A DNA stretch of 64,000 bases, taken from NCBI RefSeq assembly GCF_019047785.1, contig NZ_CP077290.1, forward strand, positions 2,542,001-2,606,000, read 5' to 3'. Made by a program: the position numbers and the translations under genes. Within the stretch, counting starts at the first letter, position 1. Each line of letters starts with the position of its first letter. The notes beneath the pieces are model-generated. The model worked only from the letters and a program-made list of their open reading frames with translations. It was not told where the DNA came from and did not search any database. Below are positions 48,438 to 56,731 of the stretch, in pieces. The DNA is from Enterobacter cancerogenus (lineage in GTDB: Bacteria; Pseudomonadota; Gammaproteobacteria; Enterobacterales; Enterobacteriaceae).

Positions 48438-48946
48438 CCTTTCGTCTTGCCAGCTTCGCCCTGCTGATGGCGTTTACGGTTCCCGTTCGCGGTTACGACG
48501 TGCTGGTTTCCGTCACCGGGAATTTGATCGGCAACACCTGCGTTGTCGCGGCGGATTCACTCGAGAAAAACGTGCCGCTGGGCACTATTGGCATCAAGCA
48601 GTTCAGTAAAGCGGGCGCGGTCAGCAATATCAAAGCACCCTTCACGCTGACGCTTGAAGAGTGCGGCCCTACCTTTGCGGGGGTGAAAATTCGCTTCAGC
48701 GGAACGCCGGACGATGACGACCCCCAGCTCATCAAAATTGCGCAGGGCGGTGCTACCGGTGTGGCGGTACAAATTCTCGATAACGAGAGCGCCCTGATCC
48801 CGCTGAACACCCAAACAACCGCCTACGGCGCGGCGGGTGATGACAGCGTCAACATGACCTTTTATGCGCGGCTGGCGGCCACCGGCGCGCCCGTCAGTGC
48901 CGGCGAGGTGTCGGCAGTGGCGACCTGGACTACGGAGTATCAATAA
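48428..48946 (+). CDS. Minor fimbrial subunit
   Basis: 172 residues from the ATG at 48428, preceded by AGGAGG inside the usher gene; the open frame reaches back to 48332 but overlaps the usher. Signal peptide to about residue 22 (VPVRG|YDV). Pilin pattern: VSVTGNLIGNTCVV, LTLEECGPTF and C-terminal VATWTTEYQ. Probably an adaptor between shaft and tip adhesin. Confidence 0.85.
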   Translation: MPVAFRLASFALLMAFTVPVRGYDVLVSVTGNLIGNTCVVAADSLEKNVPLGTIGIKQFSKAGAVSNIKAPFTLTLEECGPTFAGVKIRFSGTPDDDDPQLIKIAQGGATGVAVQILDNESALIPLNTQTTAYGAAGDDSVNMTFYARLAATGAPVSAGEVSAVATWTTEYQ

Positions 48947-49956
48947 TGCGTATTTTTGTGCTGATCGGCTGGTTACTGACCTGCACCCCTGTTCTCGCGA
49001 TGGAATGGAAATCGGATATCACGCTCTCTCCCCAGCCGATGACCTACAGCGGCCCCGCAGATTCGGTGGTACCGGGGAATATTATCGGCTCAACCTGGAG
49101 CGCGACCGCAGACGTTCAGCAGGTTTTCTGGTGCGGGTGGGTATTTACCTGTTCGAAAGGCACCCTGGAGCCAAGCAGCAGCGCCATCTCAAGCGGCATG
49201 ACGGTCAACGTCGATGGGGTGAACTACACCATTTTCGAAACCGGCGTGCCCGGCGTGGGCTATATCATCGGGCTGAAAGATTTTAACGGCTCCAGTTACG
49301 TCCCGCTGCAAACCGGGATCACCCAAAGCTATCCTGCAGATGGCACCAACGGCTACGCCGCTGATTTAGGCTGGTCGGCAAAAGTCACCTTTATCAAAAC
49401 CGGCACGGCGCTGAAATCCGGCGTATATCAAATCCCGACCATCAACGCCGCGGTCCTGACCGCCTACAACAACGAAACCAAAACCGCGCAGGTGATTATC
49501 AGCCCCACCACCATCACAGTTACTGCCAGCGGCTGCACGGTAGAAACCAAAAGCGCGAACGTCAATCTGGGGACGATTGATATCCGCACGCTGCCCACCG
49601 TAGGCAGCACGTCGCCGTCAGGCACCTTTAACATTGGCCTGACCTGCGATGCAAACGTGGCGGTTCACGCGGTGATGACCGATCAGACCACGCCCTCAAA
49701 CACCTCGTCCGTTGTCACCTTAACCGGTGACTCCACGGCCTCAGGCGTGGGCGTGCAGTTCTTCTACAACGGCACCGGGCCGCTGATGATGGGGCCGGAC
49801 AGCTCCGGCGCGGGCACCACTAACCAGTTCGCTGTCCAGACGCTCACCTCGGCACAAACGCTGTCGCTGCCGTTTCAGGCGCACTACATCCGCACGGGCG
49901 AACTGGTGCCCGGCACCGCAAATGCGCTGGCGAGCATCACGTTTTCGTACCAGTAA
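48946..49956 (+). CDS. Fimbrial tip adhesin (two-domain, FimH-like architecture)
   Basis: 336 residues with a signal peptide (cleavage after VLA, about residue 18). The N-terminal part (about 19-190) is a lectin-like domain with a Cys pair (FWCGWVFTCSKG); the C-terminal pilin domain runs from about ITVTASGCTVETKSANVNLG to the terminal ALASITFSYQ. It lies at the end of the operon, overlapping the preceding gene by one base (TAATG). The receptor cannot be predicted. Confidence 0.85.
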   Translation: MRIFVLIGWLLTCTPVLAMEWKSDITLSPQPMTYSGPADSVVPGNIIGSTWSATADVQQVFWCGWVFTCSKGTLEPSSSAISSGMTVNVDGVNYTIFETGVPGVGYIIGLKDFNGSSYVPLQTGITQSYPADGTNGYAADLGWSAKVTFIKTGTALKSGVYQIPTINAAVLTAYNNETKTAQVIISPTTITVTASGCTVETKSANVNLGTIDIRTLPTVGSTSPSGTFNIGLTCDANVAVHAVMTDQTTPSNTSSVVTLTGDSTASGVGVQFFYNGTGPLMMGPDSSGAGTTNQFAVQTLTSAQTLSLPFQAHYIRTGELVPGTANALASITFSYQ

Positions 49957-49959
49957 CGG

Positions 49960-50484
49960 TTAGTGCTTCACCCAGACCAGCCGGTCGACGTTAAAGCCCA
50001 GACCACGTGCGGTGTTCAGGTAATCCTGTTTCACCGCATCCGGAATGGTTGGCGTGCGGGACAGGAGCCACAGGTAGTCGCGGTTCGGGCCGCTGACCAG
50101 CGCGTACTGGTACTTGTCGTCCAGCTTGATGACGTTATACCCGCCGTAGAACGGGCCGAAGAACGAGACCTTGAGCGCGGCCGTGGTCGGCTCGCCGGTA
50201 AAGTAGGCTTTACCTTCGCTCTCATTCCATTTTTTCTTCACCGGATCGTAGCCGCGGTTTAGCACGCTAATGCCGCCGTCGCTGCGTTCGCCGTACGTGG
50301 CAGTTACCTGCTCCAGCCCGCGCTCAAAGCGGTTTTCCAGGCGGGCCACTTCGTACCACTTGCCCAGATAACGGCTGGCATCAAAGCCGGAAATTGGCTG
50401 CACGCCTTTCGGCGGCGTTGGGGATTTACAGGCAACCAGAGTCAGGGCAATGGCGACACCGGTTACAACAGGCCATAGCTTCAT
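49960..50484 (-). CDS. blc: Outer-membrane lipocalin Blc
   Basis: The ATG at 50484 has AAAGGA upstream and gives 174 residues; the in-frame start 15 bp earlier lacks such a site. Lipobox LVAC with Lys at +2. Lipocalin motifs: RYLGKWYEVARL (G-x-W), AYFTGEPTTAALKVSFFGPFYGGYNVI and YLWLLSRTPTI. Blc binds lysophospholipids at the outer membrane and is stress-induced in E. coli. It converges on the adhesin gene with a 3-bp gap. Confidence 0.93.
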   Translation of the reverse strand: MKLWPVVTGVAIALTLVACKSPTPPKGVQPISGFDASRYLGKWYEVARLENRFERGLEQVTATYGERSDGGISVLNRGYDPVKKKWNESEGKAYFTGEPTTAALKVSFFGPFYGGYNVIKLDDKYQYALVSGPNRDYLWLLSRTPTIPDAVKQDYLNTARGLGFNVDRLVWVKH

Positions 50485-50602
50485 GAGAATTCCTTTCATT
50501 TGCGCGGTTGGAAGTTAAAGTGTAGTGCACCGCTCGGGCGCTTCATCCCATCGGGAAGAATTCGTAGTATATTGGGAATATTCTTTCTCTGCGGGCACGG
50601 AC

Positions 50603-51328
50603 ATGGCTTACTCCATCGGCGAATTCGCCAGACTCAGCGGGATCACCGCCACTACGCTTCGCGCGTGGCAGCGCCGCTATGGTTTACTCAAGCCGCAGCG
50701 CACCGAGGGCGGGCATCGCCTGTACAGCGAAGACGATGTCCGGCAGGCGTTAATCATCCTCGACTGGGTCAAAAAAGGCGTTCCTATCGGCCAGGTGAAA
50801 TCCCTGCTGGAGCGCCCCGCCCCACGTCGTACCAACAACTGGCAAACGCTGCAGCAAACCCTGCTGGAGCGCCTGAAAGCGGGAAAAATCGAATCCCTGC
50901 GCCAGGCGATTTACGACGCCGGTCGGGAATATCCCCGGCCCGACCTGGTTGCCAACGTCTTACGCCCGCTGCGCAGCCAGATGTCGGCCAACGTGCCTGC
51001 GGCCATGACCCTGCGTGAAATCCTCGACGGCATTATCATCGCCTACACCTCGTTTTGCCTGGAGGGCGATAAAAAAGCGCCCGGCGATAATTTCCTGCTC
51101 AGCGGCTGGCACCTCAACGATCCGTGCGAAGTCTGGCTCGAAGCCTTAGCCCGCACTGGGCAAGGCCACCGCATCGACGTCCTGCCCTTTCCACCTGCTG
51201 CGCTGGCGCCGGAGATTTTCCCGGACCGCAAATGGCTTCTGGTCACCAGCGGAAAGCTCAACGCTGCCCGCAAAAAGCAGCTTGAGCAGTGGCAGCAGCA
51301 GGTTTCCCTTGAGGTGATTATCCTCTAA
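50603..51328 (+). CDS. MerR-family regulator, MlrA/BluR-like
   Basis: 241 residues from the ATG at 50603. The N-terminal MerR helix-turn-helix (SIGEFARLSGITATTLRAWQRRYGLLKPQRTEGGHRLYSEDDV) is very like MlrA and BluR; the C-terminal region (about 80-241) has the same helical plus flavodoxin-like layout seen in those proteins and in B12-sensing relatives. No B12-binding H-x-x-G motif is apparent. Likely targets are itself and the DUF523-DUF1722 gene, whose promoter carries a dyad. Confidence 0.82.
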   Translation: MAYSIGEFARLSGITATTLRAWQRRYGLLKPQRTEGGHRLYSEDDVRQALIILDWVKKGVPIGQVKSLLERPAPRRTNNWQTLQQTLLERLKAGKIESLRQAIYDAGREYPRPDLVANVLRPLRSQMSANVPAAMTLREILDGIIIAYTSFCLEGDKKAPGDNFLLSGWHLNDPCEVWLEALARTGQGHRIDVLPFPPAALAPEIFPDRKWLLVTSGKLNAARKKQLEQWQQQVSLEVIIL

Positions 51329-51429
51329 ACATTTTCTGCGGTGGGAATTGTCACGAAAAGTTGAATATTTTCCCGCCTCTGGAGTGCTAACGTTTTCCTG
51401 TGACCTAACCACAACAACAGGAAAACGTG

Positions 51430-51840
51430 ATGAAAAAAACAACCCCGCTGCTGATCCTCGCCTCGCTGGCCTTTGCGCCCGTTGCCTTTAGCGCCCCGAT
51501 GGGCACCCTGAGCGTGCACGTGCTCGACCAGCAAACCGGCACCCCACCGCCGGGTGTCACCGTCACGCTCGAAAAACAGCAGCAGGATAAATGGACCCCG
51601 CTTGCCAGCGGTAAAACCGACCAGGATGGCCGCATCAAATCACTCTATCCGCAGGATCAGGACATGCAGCCTGGCGTCTACAAAGTGACGTTCAAAACCG
51701 CGGACTATTTCCAGGGCAAAAAGCTGGACACCTTCTTCCCGGAAATTCCGGTGCTGTTTACCGTGACCCGCACGAACGAAAAGCTGCACATCCCGCTGTT
51801 GCTTAGCCAGTACGGTTACTCCACTTACAAGGGCAGCTAA
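51430..51840 (+). CDS. hiuH: Periplasmic 5-hydroxyisourate hydrolase (transthyretin-like)
   Basis: The ATG at 51430 (preceded by a GTG at 51427) gives 136 residues. Signal peptide MKKTTPLLILASLAFAPVAFS. The family motifs are LSVHVLDQQTGTPP (catalytic His), the GRI segment, HIPLLLSQYGYSTY and the C-terminal Y-[RK]-G-S tetrapeptide (YKGS). It hydrolyses hydroxyisourate made from urate; the periplasmic form is usual in enterobacteria. No other urate genes are adjacent. Confidence 0.92.
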   Translation: MKKTTPLLILASLAFAPVAFSAPMGTLSVHVLDQQTGTPPPGVTVTLEKQQQDKWTPLASGKTDQDGRIKSLYPQDQDMQPGVYKVTFKTADYFQGKKLDTFFPEIPVLFTVTRTNEKLHIPLLLSQYGYSTYKGS

Positions 51841-51883
51841 ACCGCGTTGATTTACAACGATTAGTAAAAATAATCGTGCCAAT

Positions 51884-51913
51884 ACTTGGACAAATCAGTC
51901 ATGTTGTGTAAGT
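51884..51913 (+). promoter_or_regulatory. Dyad in the promoter of the DUF523-DUF1722 gene
   Basis: ACTTGGACAA and TTGTGTAAGT (8 of 10 complementary) are separated by 10 bp, with TTGGAC as a possible -35. MerR-type regulators bind dyads in the promoter spacer; one is encoded 0.6 kb upstream. Confidence 0.45.
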
Positions 51914-51943
51914 TTTAAAGAAGAGATTCTGGAGGCTTACACC

Positions 51944-52903
51944 ATGACGACAAAACCTGTACTGGGAATTAGCGGATGCTTGACCGGTTCCGCCGTGCGT
52001 TTCGACGGCGGGCATAAGCGTATGGGCTTTGTCATGGATGAGCTGGCCCAGTGGGTGAATTTCAGGCCGGTATGTCCTGAAATGGGCATCGGCCTGCCGA
52101 CGCCTCGCCCGGCCTTGCGCCTGACGATAACCCCCGCAGGCGAGACGCAAATGCGTTTCAGTAAAGCACCGCATGAAGATGTTACGCAGAAAATGGCCGA
52201 CTTTACGGCACAATATCTGCCAAAAATCGGCGATCTCGCCGGGTTTATCGTCTGCGCCAAATCGCCAAGCTGCGGTATGGAGCGCGTGCGCCTGTATGAT
52301 GAAAACGGCAATCGGGGCCGCAAGGAGGGCGTCGGGCTGTTCACCGCCGCCCTCCTTGAAACCTACCCGTGGCTGCCGGTCGAAGAAGATGGCCGCCTGC
52401 ACGATCCCGTTCTGCGGGAAAACTTTGTCGAGCGCCTGTTTGCCCTTCACGAACTGAACACCCTGCGGGCCAACGGCCTGACGCGCCGGGCGCTGCTTGA
52501 TTTTCACAGCCGCTATAAGCTCCAGCTGCTGGCGCACCATCAGGCAGGCTATCGCGAAATCGGGCCGTTCGTGGCGTCGCTGCATCAGTGGGACGATCTT
52601 GAGGCGTTCTTCGTCGAATACCGCAGCAAGCTGATGGCCATTCTGAAGAAGCCGGCCTCGCGGAAAAACCATACCAACGTGCTGATGCATATTCAGGGCT
52701 ATTTCCGCAACCAGCTCAACAGCCGCCAGCGCGGGGAGTTACGCGACGTGATCCTCCACTACCGCGACGGGCTGTTGCCTATCCTCGCCCCGCTTACGCT
52801 GCTGAAGCACTATATGGCGGAATACCCGGACCGCTATCTGCAAACGCAAAACTATTTTGACCCCTATCCGGACGATCTGGGTCTCCGTCTCGCCGTGACC
52901 TAA
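51944..52903 (+). CDS. DUF523 and DUF1722 domain protein (YbgA-type)
   Basis: 319 residues. The N-terminal DUF523 domain (about 1-150) has GISGCLTGSAVRFDGGHKR, RPVCPEMGIGLPTPR and CAKSPSCGMERVRLY with conserved Cys; the C-terminal DUF1722 domain (about 180-310) has LHELNTLRANGL-like FALHELNTL and FHSRYKLQLLAHH. E. coli ybgA, which has the DUF1722 part, is next to photolyase and belongs to a light-response set. Biochemical role unknown; some DUF523 proteins act in thiouracil breakdown. A terminator follows. Confidence 0.85.
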   Translation: MTTKPVLGISGCLTGSAVRFDGGHKRMGFVMDELAQWVNFRPVCPEMGIGLPTPRPALRLTITPAGETQMRFSKAPHEDVTQKMADFTAQYLPKIGDLAGFIVCAKSPSCGMERVRLYDENGNRGRKEGVGLFTAALLETYPWLPVEEDGRLHDPVLRENFVERLFALHELNTLRANGLTRRALLDFHSRYKLQLLAHHQAGYREIGPFVASLHQWDDLEAFFVEYRSKLMAILKKPASRKNHTNVLMHIQGYFRNQLNSRQRGELRDVILHYRDGLLPILAPLTLLKHYMAEYPDRYLQTQNYFDPYPDDLGLRLAVT

Positions 52904-52958
52904 GGCAGTATGCAAGGGCCCAAATTGACCCATAGAGGCCCAAAGCAGTACCCCGTTT

Positions 52959-52986
52959 AGACGACACCTCACTGTCGTCTTTTTTT
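52959..52986 (+). terminator. Rho-independent terminator after the DUF523-DUF1722 gene
   Basis: agacgaca-cctcac-tgtcgtct is a perfect 8-bp stem followed directly by six T. Confidence 0.88.
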
Positions 52987-53048
52987 GCATTTCACGTAAA
53001 AATACTGGCATTATATACAGGTCTTTATCCGCAAATCGGGACTGCCAG

Positions 53049-54137
53049 ATGATCAAAACGCTGCATATCGAAAACTATCGCTCCATTCGCCGGATGTCGC
53101 TGGAGCTTGAACAGCTCAACATCGTTTTCGGGCCGAATGGCACCGGCAAGTCAAACATCTATAAGGCGATCCACCTGATGCACAGCGCGGCGCAAGGGCA
53201 GTTCTCGCAGGCGCTGGCGAACGAAGGGGGCATTCTGAAGGTGTTCTGGGCGGGCAAAACCCGCACCGACCAGCTGCGGCGGATGAACCTGGCGGTAGAA
53301 ACTGAAACCTATGAGTATGAACTTCAGGTCGGTTTTGTTGAGCGGCTGCCTTACCCCTCGCAGTTCCAGCTCGATCCGGTTATCAAAGAAGAGACAATCT
53401 GGCTGAGCGATCAGCATCGCCGCCCATCGGCGCGGCTGATGCAGCGCAAAAACCAGACGGTGTTTCTGAACAACGTGCATCACGAGAAAGTGACCCACAG
53501 CGGTACGCTGTACGAGAACGAATCGGTCTTTGGCCAGCTCGGTGAGCCGCACCTGTACCCGGAAGTGTCACAGATGCGTGAATCCCTGCGCAACTGGCGC
53601 TTTTACCATGAATTTTCGGTCTCGTCCGGCTCGGCCATCCGCGCCCCGCAGGTCGGTTTCCGCTCGCCGGTGCTGGCCAGCGACGGGGCAAACCTGGCCG
53701 CCGCGTTCCAGACCATCGTGGAGATTGGCGATGAACTGCTCCTGATGCGCATCCTCGATCAGGCCTTCCCCGGCTGCGTGTTTTACAGCGATAACACGGA
53801 TGGCCGTTTCCGCATGATGATGCAGCGTGAGGGCTTAAGCAGGCCGCTGGAGCCGACCGAGTTTTCCGACGGCACGCTGCGTTTTCTCTGTCTGGCCGTG
53901 GCGCTGTTAAGCCCGCGCCCGCCCGCATTTATCGTTCTCAACGAACCGGAAAACAGCCTGCATCCGCAGATGCTGCCCGCGCTGGCGAGCCTGATTGCCG
54001 AGGCCAGCCGCTACTCGCAGATCTGGCTGACCAGCCACTCGCCGGAGCTGGCGAACCTGATTGAAAAACAGCGCTCGTTTTCGCTGTATCAGCTGTCAAT
54101 GGCGGACGGTGAAACGAGGATGGAACGGCTGGGATAG
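53049..54137 (+). CDS. SMC/RecF-like AAA ATPase
   Basis: 362 residues. Walker A GPNGTGKSNIYKA (about residues 28-40), signature-like FSDGTLRFLCLAVALL (about 279), Walker B FIVLNEPENSLHP and H-loop TSHSPELA. The N-terminal IKTLHIENYRSIRRMSLEL is the RecF/OLD opening. It has no TOPRIM domain and no linked partner gene. Related single ATPases are widespread and of unknown function; a role in DNA metabolism or defence is possible. Confidence 0.82.
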   Translation: MIKTLHIENYRSIRRMSLELEQLNIVFGPNGTGKSNIYKAIHLMHSAAQGQFSQALANEGGILKVFWAGKTRTDQLRRMNLAVETETYEYELQVGFVERLPYPSQFQLDPVIKEETIWLSDQHRRPSARLMQRKNQTVFLNNVHHEKVTHSGTLYENESVFGQLGEPHLYPEVSQMRESLRNWRFYHEFSVSSGSAIRAPQVGFRSPVLASDGANLAAAFQTIVEIGDELLLMRILDQAFPGCVFYSDNTDGRFRMMMQREGLSRPLEPTEFSDGTLRFLCLAVALLSPRPPAFIVLNEPENSLHPQMLPALASLIAEASRYSQIWLTSHSPELANLIEKQRSFSLYQLSMADGETRMERLG

Positions 54138-54141
54138 CGCG

Positions 54142-55095
54142 TTACGCACGCGTGCGGAACGTTTTGCGCCACTCCATGGGGCTGACGCCAAAGCGCGCCT
54201 TAAACTGCTGGCGATAGGTGACCGCCGACGCAAACCCAACCTCCGCAGCCACGCTCTCAATCGGCAGATTGCCCGATTCCAGTAAAATCTGGCTGCGCCG
54301 CAGGCGCTCGGCGCTGAGCCAGTCGGCGACGCTCATGCCCGTTGCGTGGGTGAAATGGCGGGTCAGGGTGCGACGGCTCATAGAGACGATCGCCGCCAGA
54401 GAATCTAGATTATGCGGTTGCGCGATGTGCTGCTGAAGATAGTCGATCAGGCAGTTAATCCGCGCGTCGCGGGTATCTTTGGGCACAGGCTGGGCAATAA
54501 ATTGCGCCTGCCCGCCTTCGCGGTGCGGTGGCACAATCATCCGTCGCGCAATCTGGTTAGCGACCACGCTGCCAAAGCGCTGGCGGATAATATACAGGCA
54601 GCAGTCCAGCGCCGCGGCGGTACCCGCCGAGGTAATGATGCGGTCGTCATCAACATAAAGCGCGTTGATATCCAGCTGCACCTTCGGGAATAACGACTGG
54701 AACTGGCGTTCAAATTCCCAGTGCGTGGCGGCGCGTTTGCCGTCGAGGATCCCAGCATAGCCCAGCACAAATGCCCCCAGACACAGGCCGACAATCGCCG
54801 CGCCCCTCTTTTTTGCCTGCACCAGGCTATCGAGCAAGGCCTGAGGCGGGCGCTCCAGAACATGCTGCCAGTAGGGCACAACGACGATATCGGCTTGCCC
54901 AATGGCTGAAAAATCCTGCGTCGCATTCAGCGCGAAACCGTCCTTCGAGGTCAATAAGCCCGGCTTTTCGGCGCATATCGTGACCTTAAAACGCGTTTCA
55001 CCCGAGACCGTATCGCCAAACAGAATGCAGGGAACGGCGTAGTGGAACGGGCTAAACCCGTCCACTGCAACAATCGCGACGTGTGTAAGCGGCAT
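54142..55095 (-). CDS. GlxA-family AraC-type transcriptional regulator
   Basis: 317 residues. A DJ-1/PfpI-like domain (about 5-185) keeps the elbow Cys (GLCLGAFVLGYAG), unlike the homologue at 40648. The C-terminal AraC domain (about 215-312) has LAAIVSMSRRTLTRHFTHATG and VAAEVGFASAVTYRQQFKARFG. It lies directly upstream, on the same strand, from nothing but converges with the ATPase gene; its start is 25 bp from the stop of the metallo-hydrolase, so the two are probably co-transcribed. Confidence 0.85.
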   Translation of the reverse strand: MPLTHVAIVAVDGFSPFHYAVPCILFGDTVSGETRFKVTICAEKPGLLTSKDGFALNATQDFSAIGQADIVVVPYWQHVLERPPQALLDSLVQAKKRGAAIVGLCLGAFVLGYAGILDGKRAATHWEFERQFQSLFPKVQLDINALYVDDDRIITSAGTAAALDCCLYIIRQRFGSVVANQIARRMIVPPHREGGQAQFIAQPVPKDTRDARINCLIDYLQQHIAQPHNLDSLAAIVSMSRRTLTRHFTHATGMSVADWLSAERLRRSQILLESGNLPIESVAAEVGFASAVTYRQQFKARFGVSPMEWRKTFRTRA

Positions 55096-55120
55096 CTGTC
55101 TCTCCTATCCTCAGTGAGGC

Positions 55121-55900
55121 TCAGAATATAACGGTTTCGCCGTCCTGTGGAATGCTCAGCGCATCGCTAAACTGGTTGGCTTCGGCATATTCCCGCAGCG
55201 CGCGGCGGGTCAGCAGGCAGTGATTAACCGCTTCCATGTGGACTGCCATAAGCTTCGCCTGCGGGAGCAGGAAATGCACGTTCAGCACATCCTGCTCGCC
55301 CATAATAATCGGTCCAAAACCAATCACGTGCGCATACCCGGCGTTAAGTATCACCACATCCGGCTGATGGTGCAGCAGATCCGCCGCCACGTCTTCGCGC
55401 CATATCGTATCCCCGGCGAGATAAAGCGTTTTTTCATCAGCATGGCGGAACACTACGCCACAGGCTTCTCCCAGCCGCTCAGCCAGCTCGGGCACGGCGT
55501 AAGCGCGATCGGTACCGTGCTGGCCGCCGTGGGTTTTGGCGATGCGGATATCACCAAAAGCCGTCTCATCGGTCATCACCGTCAGGTGGGTGAATCCCTG
55601 CGAGCGCAACAGCGCGGCGTCGTGCTCGTTCTGAACAAAGATGGGTTTATCTTTGGGGATCAGCGCAATAGCCTCCCGATCCCAGTGATCGTCATGCGTA
55701 TGGGTCACGATCACCGCGTCGGCCTCCAGCAGCGTCTTCACGTCCACGGGAAGTTCTACCATCGGGTTGCGCAGTTCCGCGCGGGCGGTCCCCGGAAAGC
55801 CCGGGTAAGCGCCTTTAGGTGCCAGCATCGGATCGATTAAAAAGCGTTTCCCGGCGTAGGTAATCATCTGGGTGGCATTGCGAATGTGGGTAATGTTCAT
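55121..55900 (-). CDS. UlaG-like MBL-fold metallo-hydrolase
   Basis: 259 residues, no signal peptide. The metal motif is THTHDDHWD (about residues 64-72), followed by LYLAGDTIW (Asp ligand) and a C-terminal His in VHMEAVNHC. This fits the L-ascorbate-6-phosphate lactonase-like branch. Substrate unknown. The GGAGGA site before the ATG lies in the 3' arm of a perfect 11-bp inverted repeat (55902-55937), which could block ribosome access or act as an operator. Confidence 0.82.
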   Translation of the reverse strand: MNITHIRNATQMITYAGKRFLIDPMLAPKGAYPGFPGTARAELRNPMVELPVDVKTLLEADAVIVTHTHDDHWDREAIALIPKDKPIFVQNEHDAALLRSQGFTHLTVMTDETAFGDIRIAKTHGGQHGTDRAYAVPELAERLGEACGVVFRHADEKTLYLAGDTIWREDVAADLLHHQPDVVILNAGYAHVIGFGPIIMGEQDVLNVHFLLPQAKLMAVHMEAVNHCLLTRRALREYAEANQFSDALSIPQDGETVIF

Positions 55901-55901
55901 G

Positions 55902-55937
55902 GGCTATCCTCCGGTGTGTGTGATAAGGAGGATAGCC
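55902..55937 (-). promoter_or_regulatory. Perfect inverted repeat containing the Shine-Dalgarno of the metallo-hydrolase gene
   Basis: GGCTATCCTCC and GGAGGATAGCC, 14 bp apart, end one base before the start codon. In the transcript the second arm holds GGAGGA, the ribosome-binding site, so the hairpin would mask it. Confidence 0.6.
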
Positions 55938-56039
55938 AGATGCCGCGCGTAACGATGTGGGTTATGGGGCAATGATCGATGAAATCGGGTCAATCTGTCT
56001 GAGACCATTGCGGCTCGTTCAACACCGGAAATCAGTGGG

Positions 56040-56312
56040 TTAACTGCTGCGAGCCAACCCAATTAATTTCTCACAGACAAAAACAGCAACCGAGGCTGCG
56101 AGCATATTTAACGCTACGTACACCGTAAAATAGCTGTTCTCTACGCGGTCGGGGTAAGGTTCTGGGTTATCCGTCGGAAGGGCGTTCAACGCGTTAGTGA
56201 GGGTATATTTCAGGCTTTCAGCCAGCGGATCAAATACGCCTAATAGCATCAGCACAAATGCGATAGCTAAAAACGCCACGACGCGAGAAGTCCATTTAAT
56301 CGGGCGTGACAC
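56040..56312 (-). CDS. Small two-helix membrane protein, possible immunity protein
   Basis: I chose the GTG at 56312 (90 residues, beginning SRPIKWTSRVVAFLAIAF after the initiator), because AGGAGG lies five to six bases upstream. Helices are at about 9-28 and 64-83, with a Pro-rich charged loop between. It overlaps by 17 bp the end of a DUF2778 (Tlde1-like) fragment, so it may be the immunity protein of that former effector, which acts in the periplasm. It is also on the same strand as the peptide-export locus upstream and could instead protect against those peptides. No family recognised. Confidence 0.6.
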   Translation of the reverse strand: MSRPIKWTSRVVAFLAIAFVLMLLGVFDPLAESLKYTLTNALNALPTDNPEPYPDRVENSYFTVYVALNMLAASVAVFVCEKLIGLARSS

Positions 56313-56553
56313 GGCAATCCTCCTGCGTATGACCAATCACCGTAATCTCACCGTAAGCCCAGAACTGGTCACCCTGTAAAATACGATGGCGGTGTGCTTT
56401 TAACAGCGCAGCACGCACTCTGTAGAAATCCTGAGGCAGGAAAAAAGTGATGCATCCCTCACTGATGCCTGAACCGTCGGGCCGGGGAGGATGTAAACGG
56501 GAACAGCCATTTGCCTTTCCTTTCAATAGGTTGATTATGGCCCTTTCATACAC
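56296..56553 (-). pseudogene. Remnant of a DUF2778 (Tlde1-like L,D-transpeptidase) effector
   Basis: The 85 codons encode only the C-terminal part of a DUF2778 protein: SRLHPPRPDGSGISEGCITFFLPQDF keeps the catalytic His and Cys of the family (R-x-H-P ... S-E-G-C-I-T), then YRVRAALL. In-frame upstream there is a stop after a few more codons and no substrate-binding N-terminal half. Salmonella Tlde1 is a type VI effector that alters peptidoglycan precursors. The loss of the N-terminus next to the peptide-export locus suggests a recombination break. Confidence 0.65.
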
Positions 56554-56731
56554 TCCTTTATCTGGATCACGTAAGCGTTAAATGCTTTCCGTTAATCTTT
56601 AAATGAAAATATCTATCGCAATCACTTTTTAGCACAGAGTTAGCAAATTTATTTTTGTTTTTACGCTTACGTTTAATTCACATGGCTTATTTATTAAGGC
56701 GTATAACACAACGCTATACGCCATTCACACG

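Noticed and set aside
54142..55095. A catalytic DJ-1 chaperone or amidase reading for the GlxA-type protein
   Set aside because: The elbow Cys is present, but the fused AraC DNA-binding domain marks it as a regulator of the GlxA type.
56400..56510. Out-of-frame ATG with a good ribosome-binding site inside the DUF2778 remnant, opening MAVPVYI
   Set aside because: The first residues recall Hcp, but the frame stops after about 36 codons and the rest is unrelated; a coincidence of frame.
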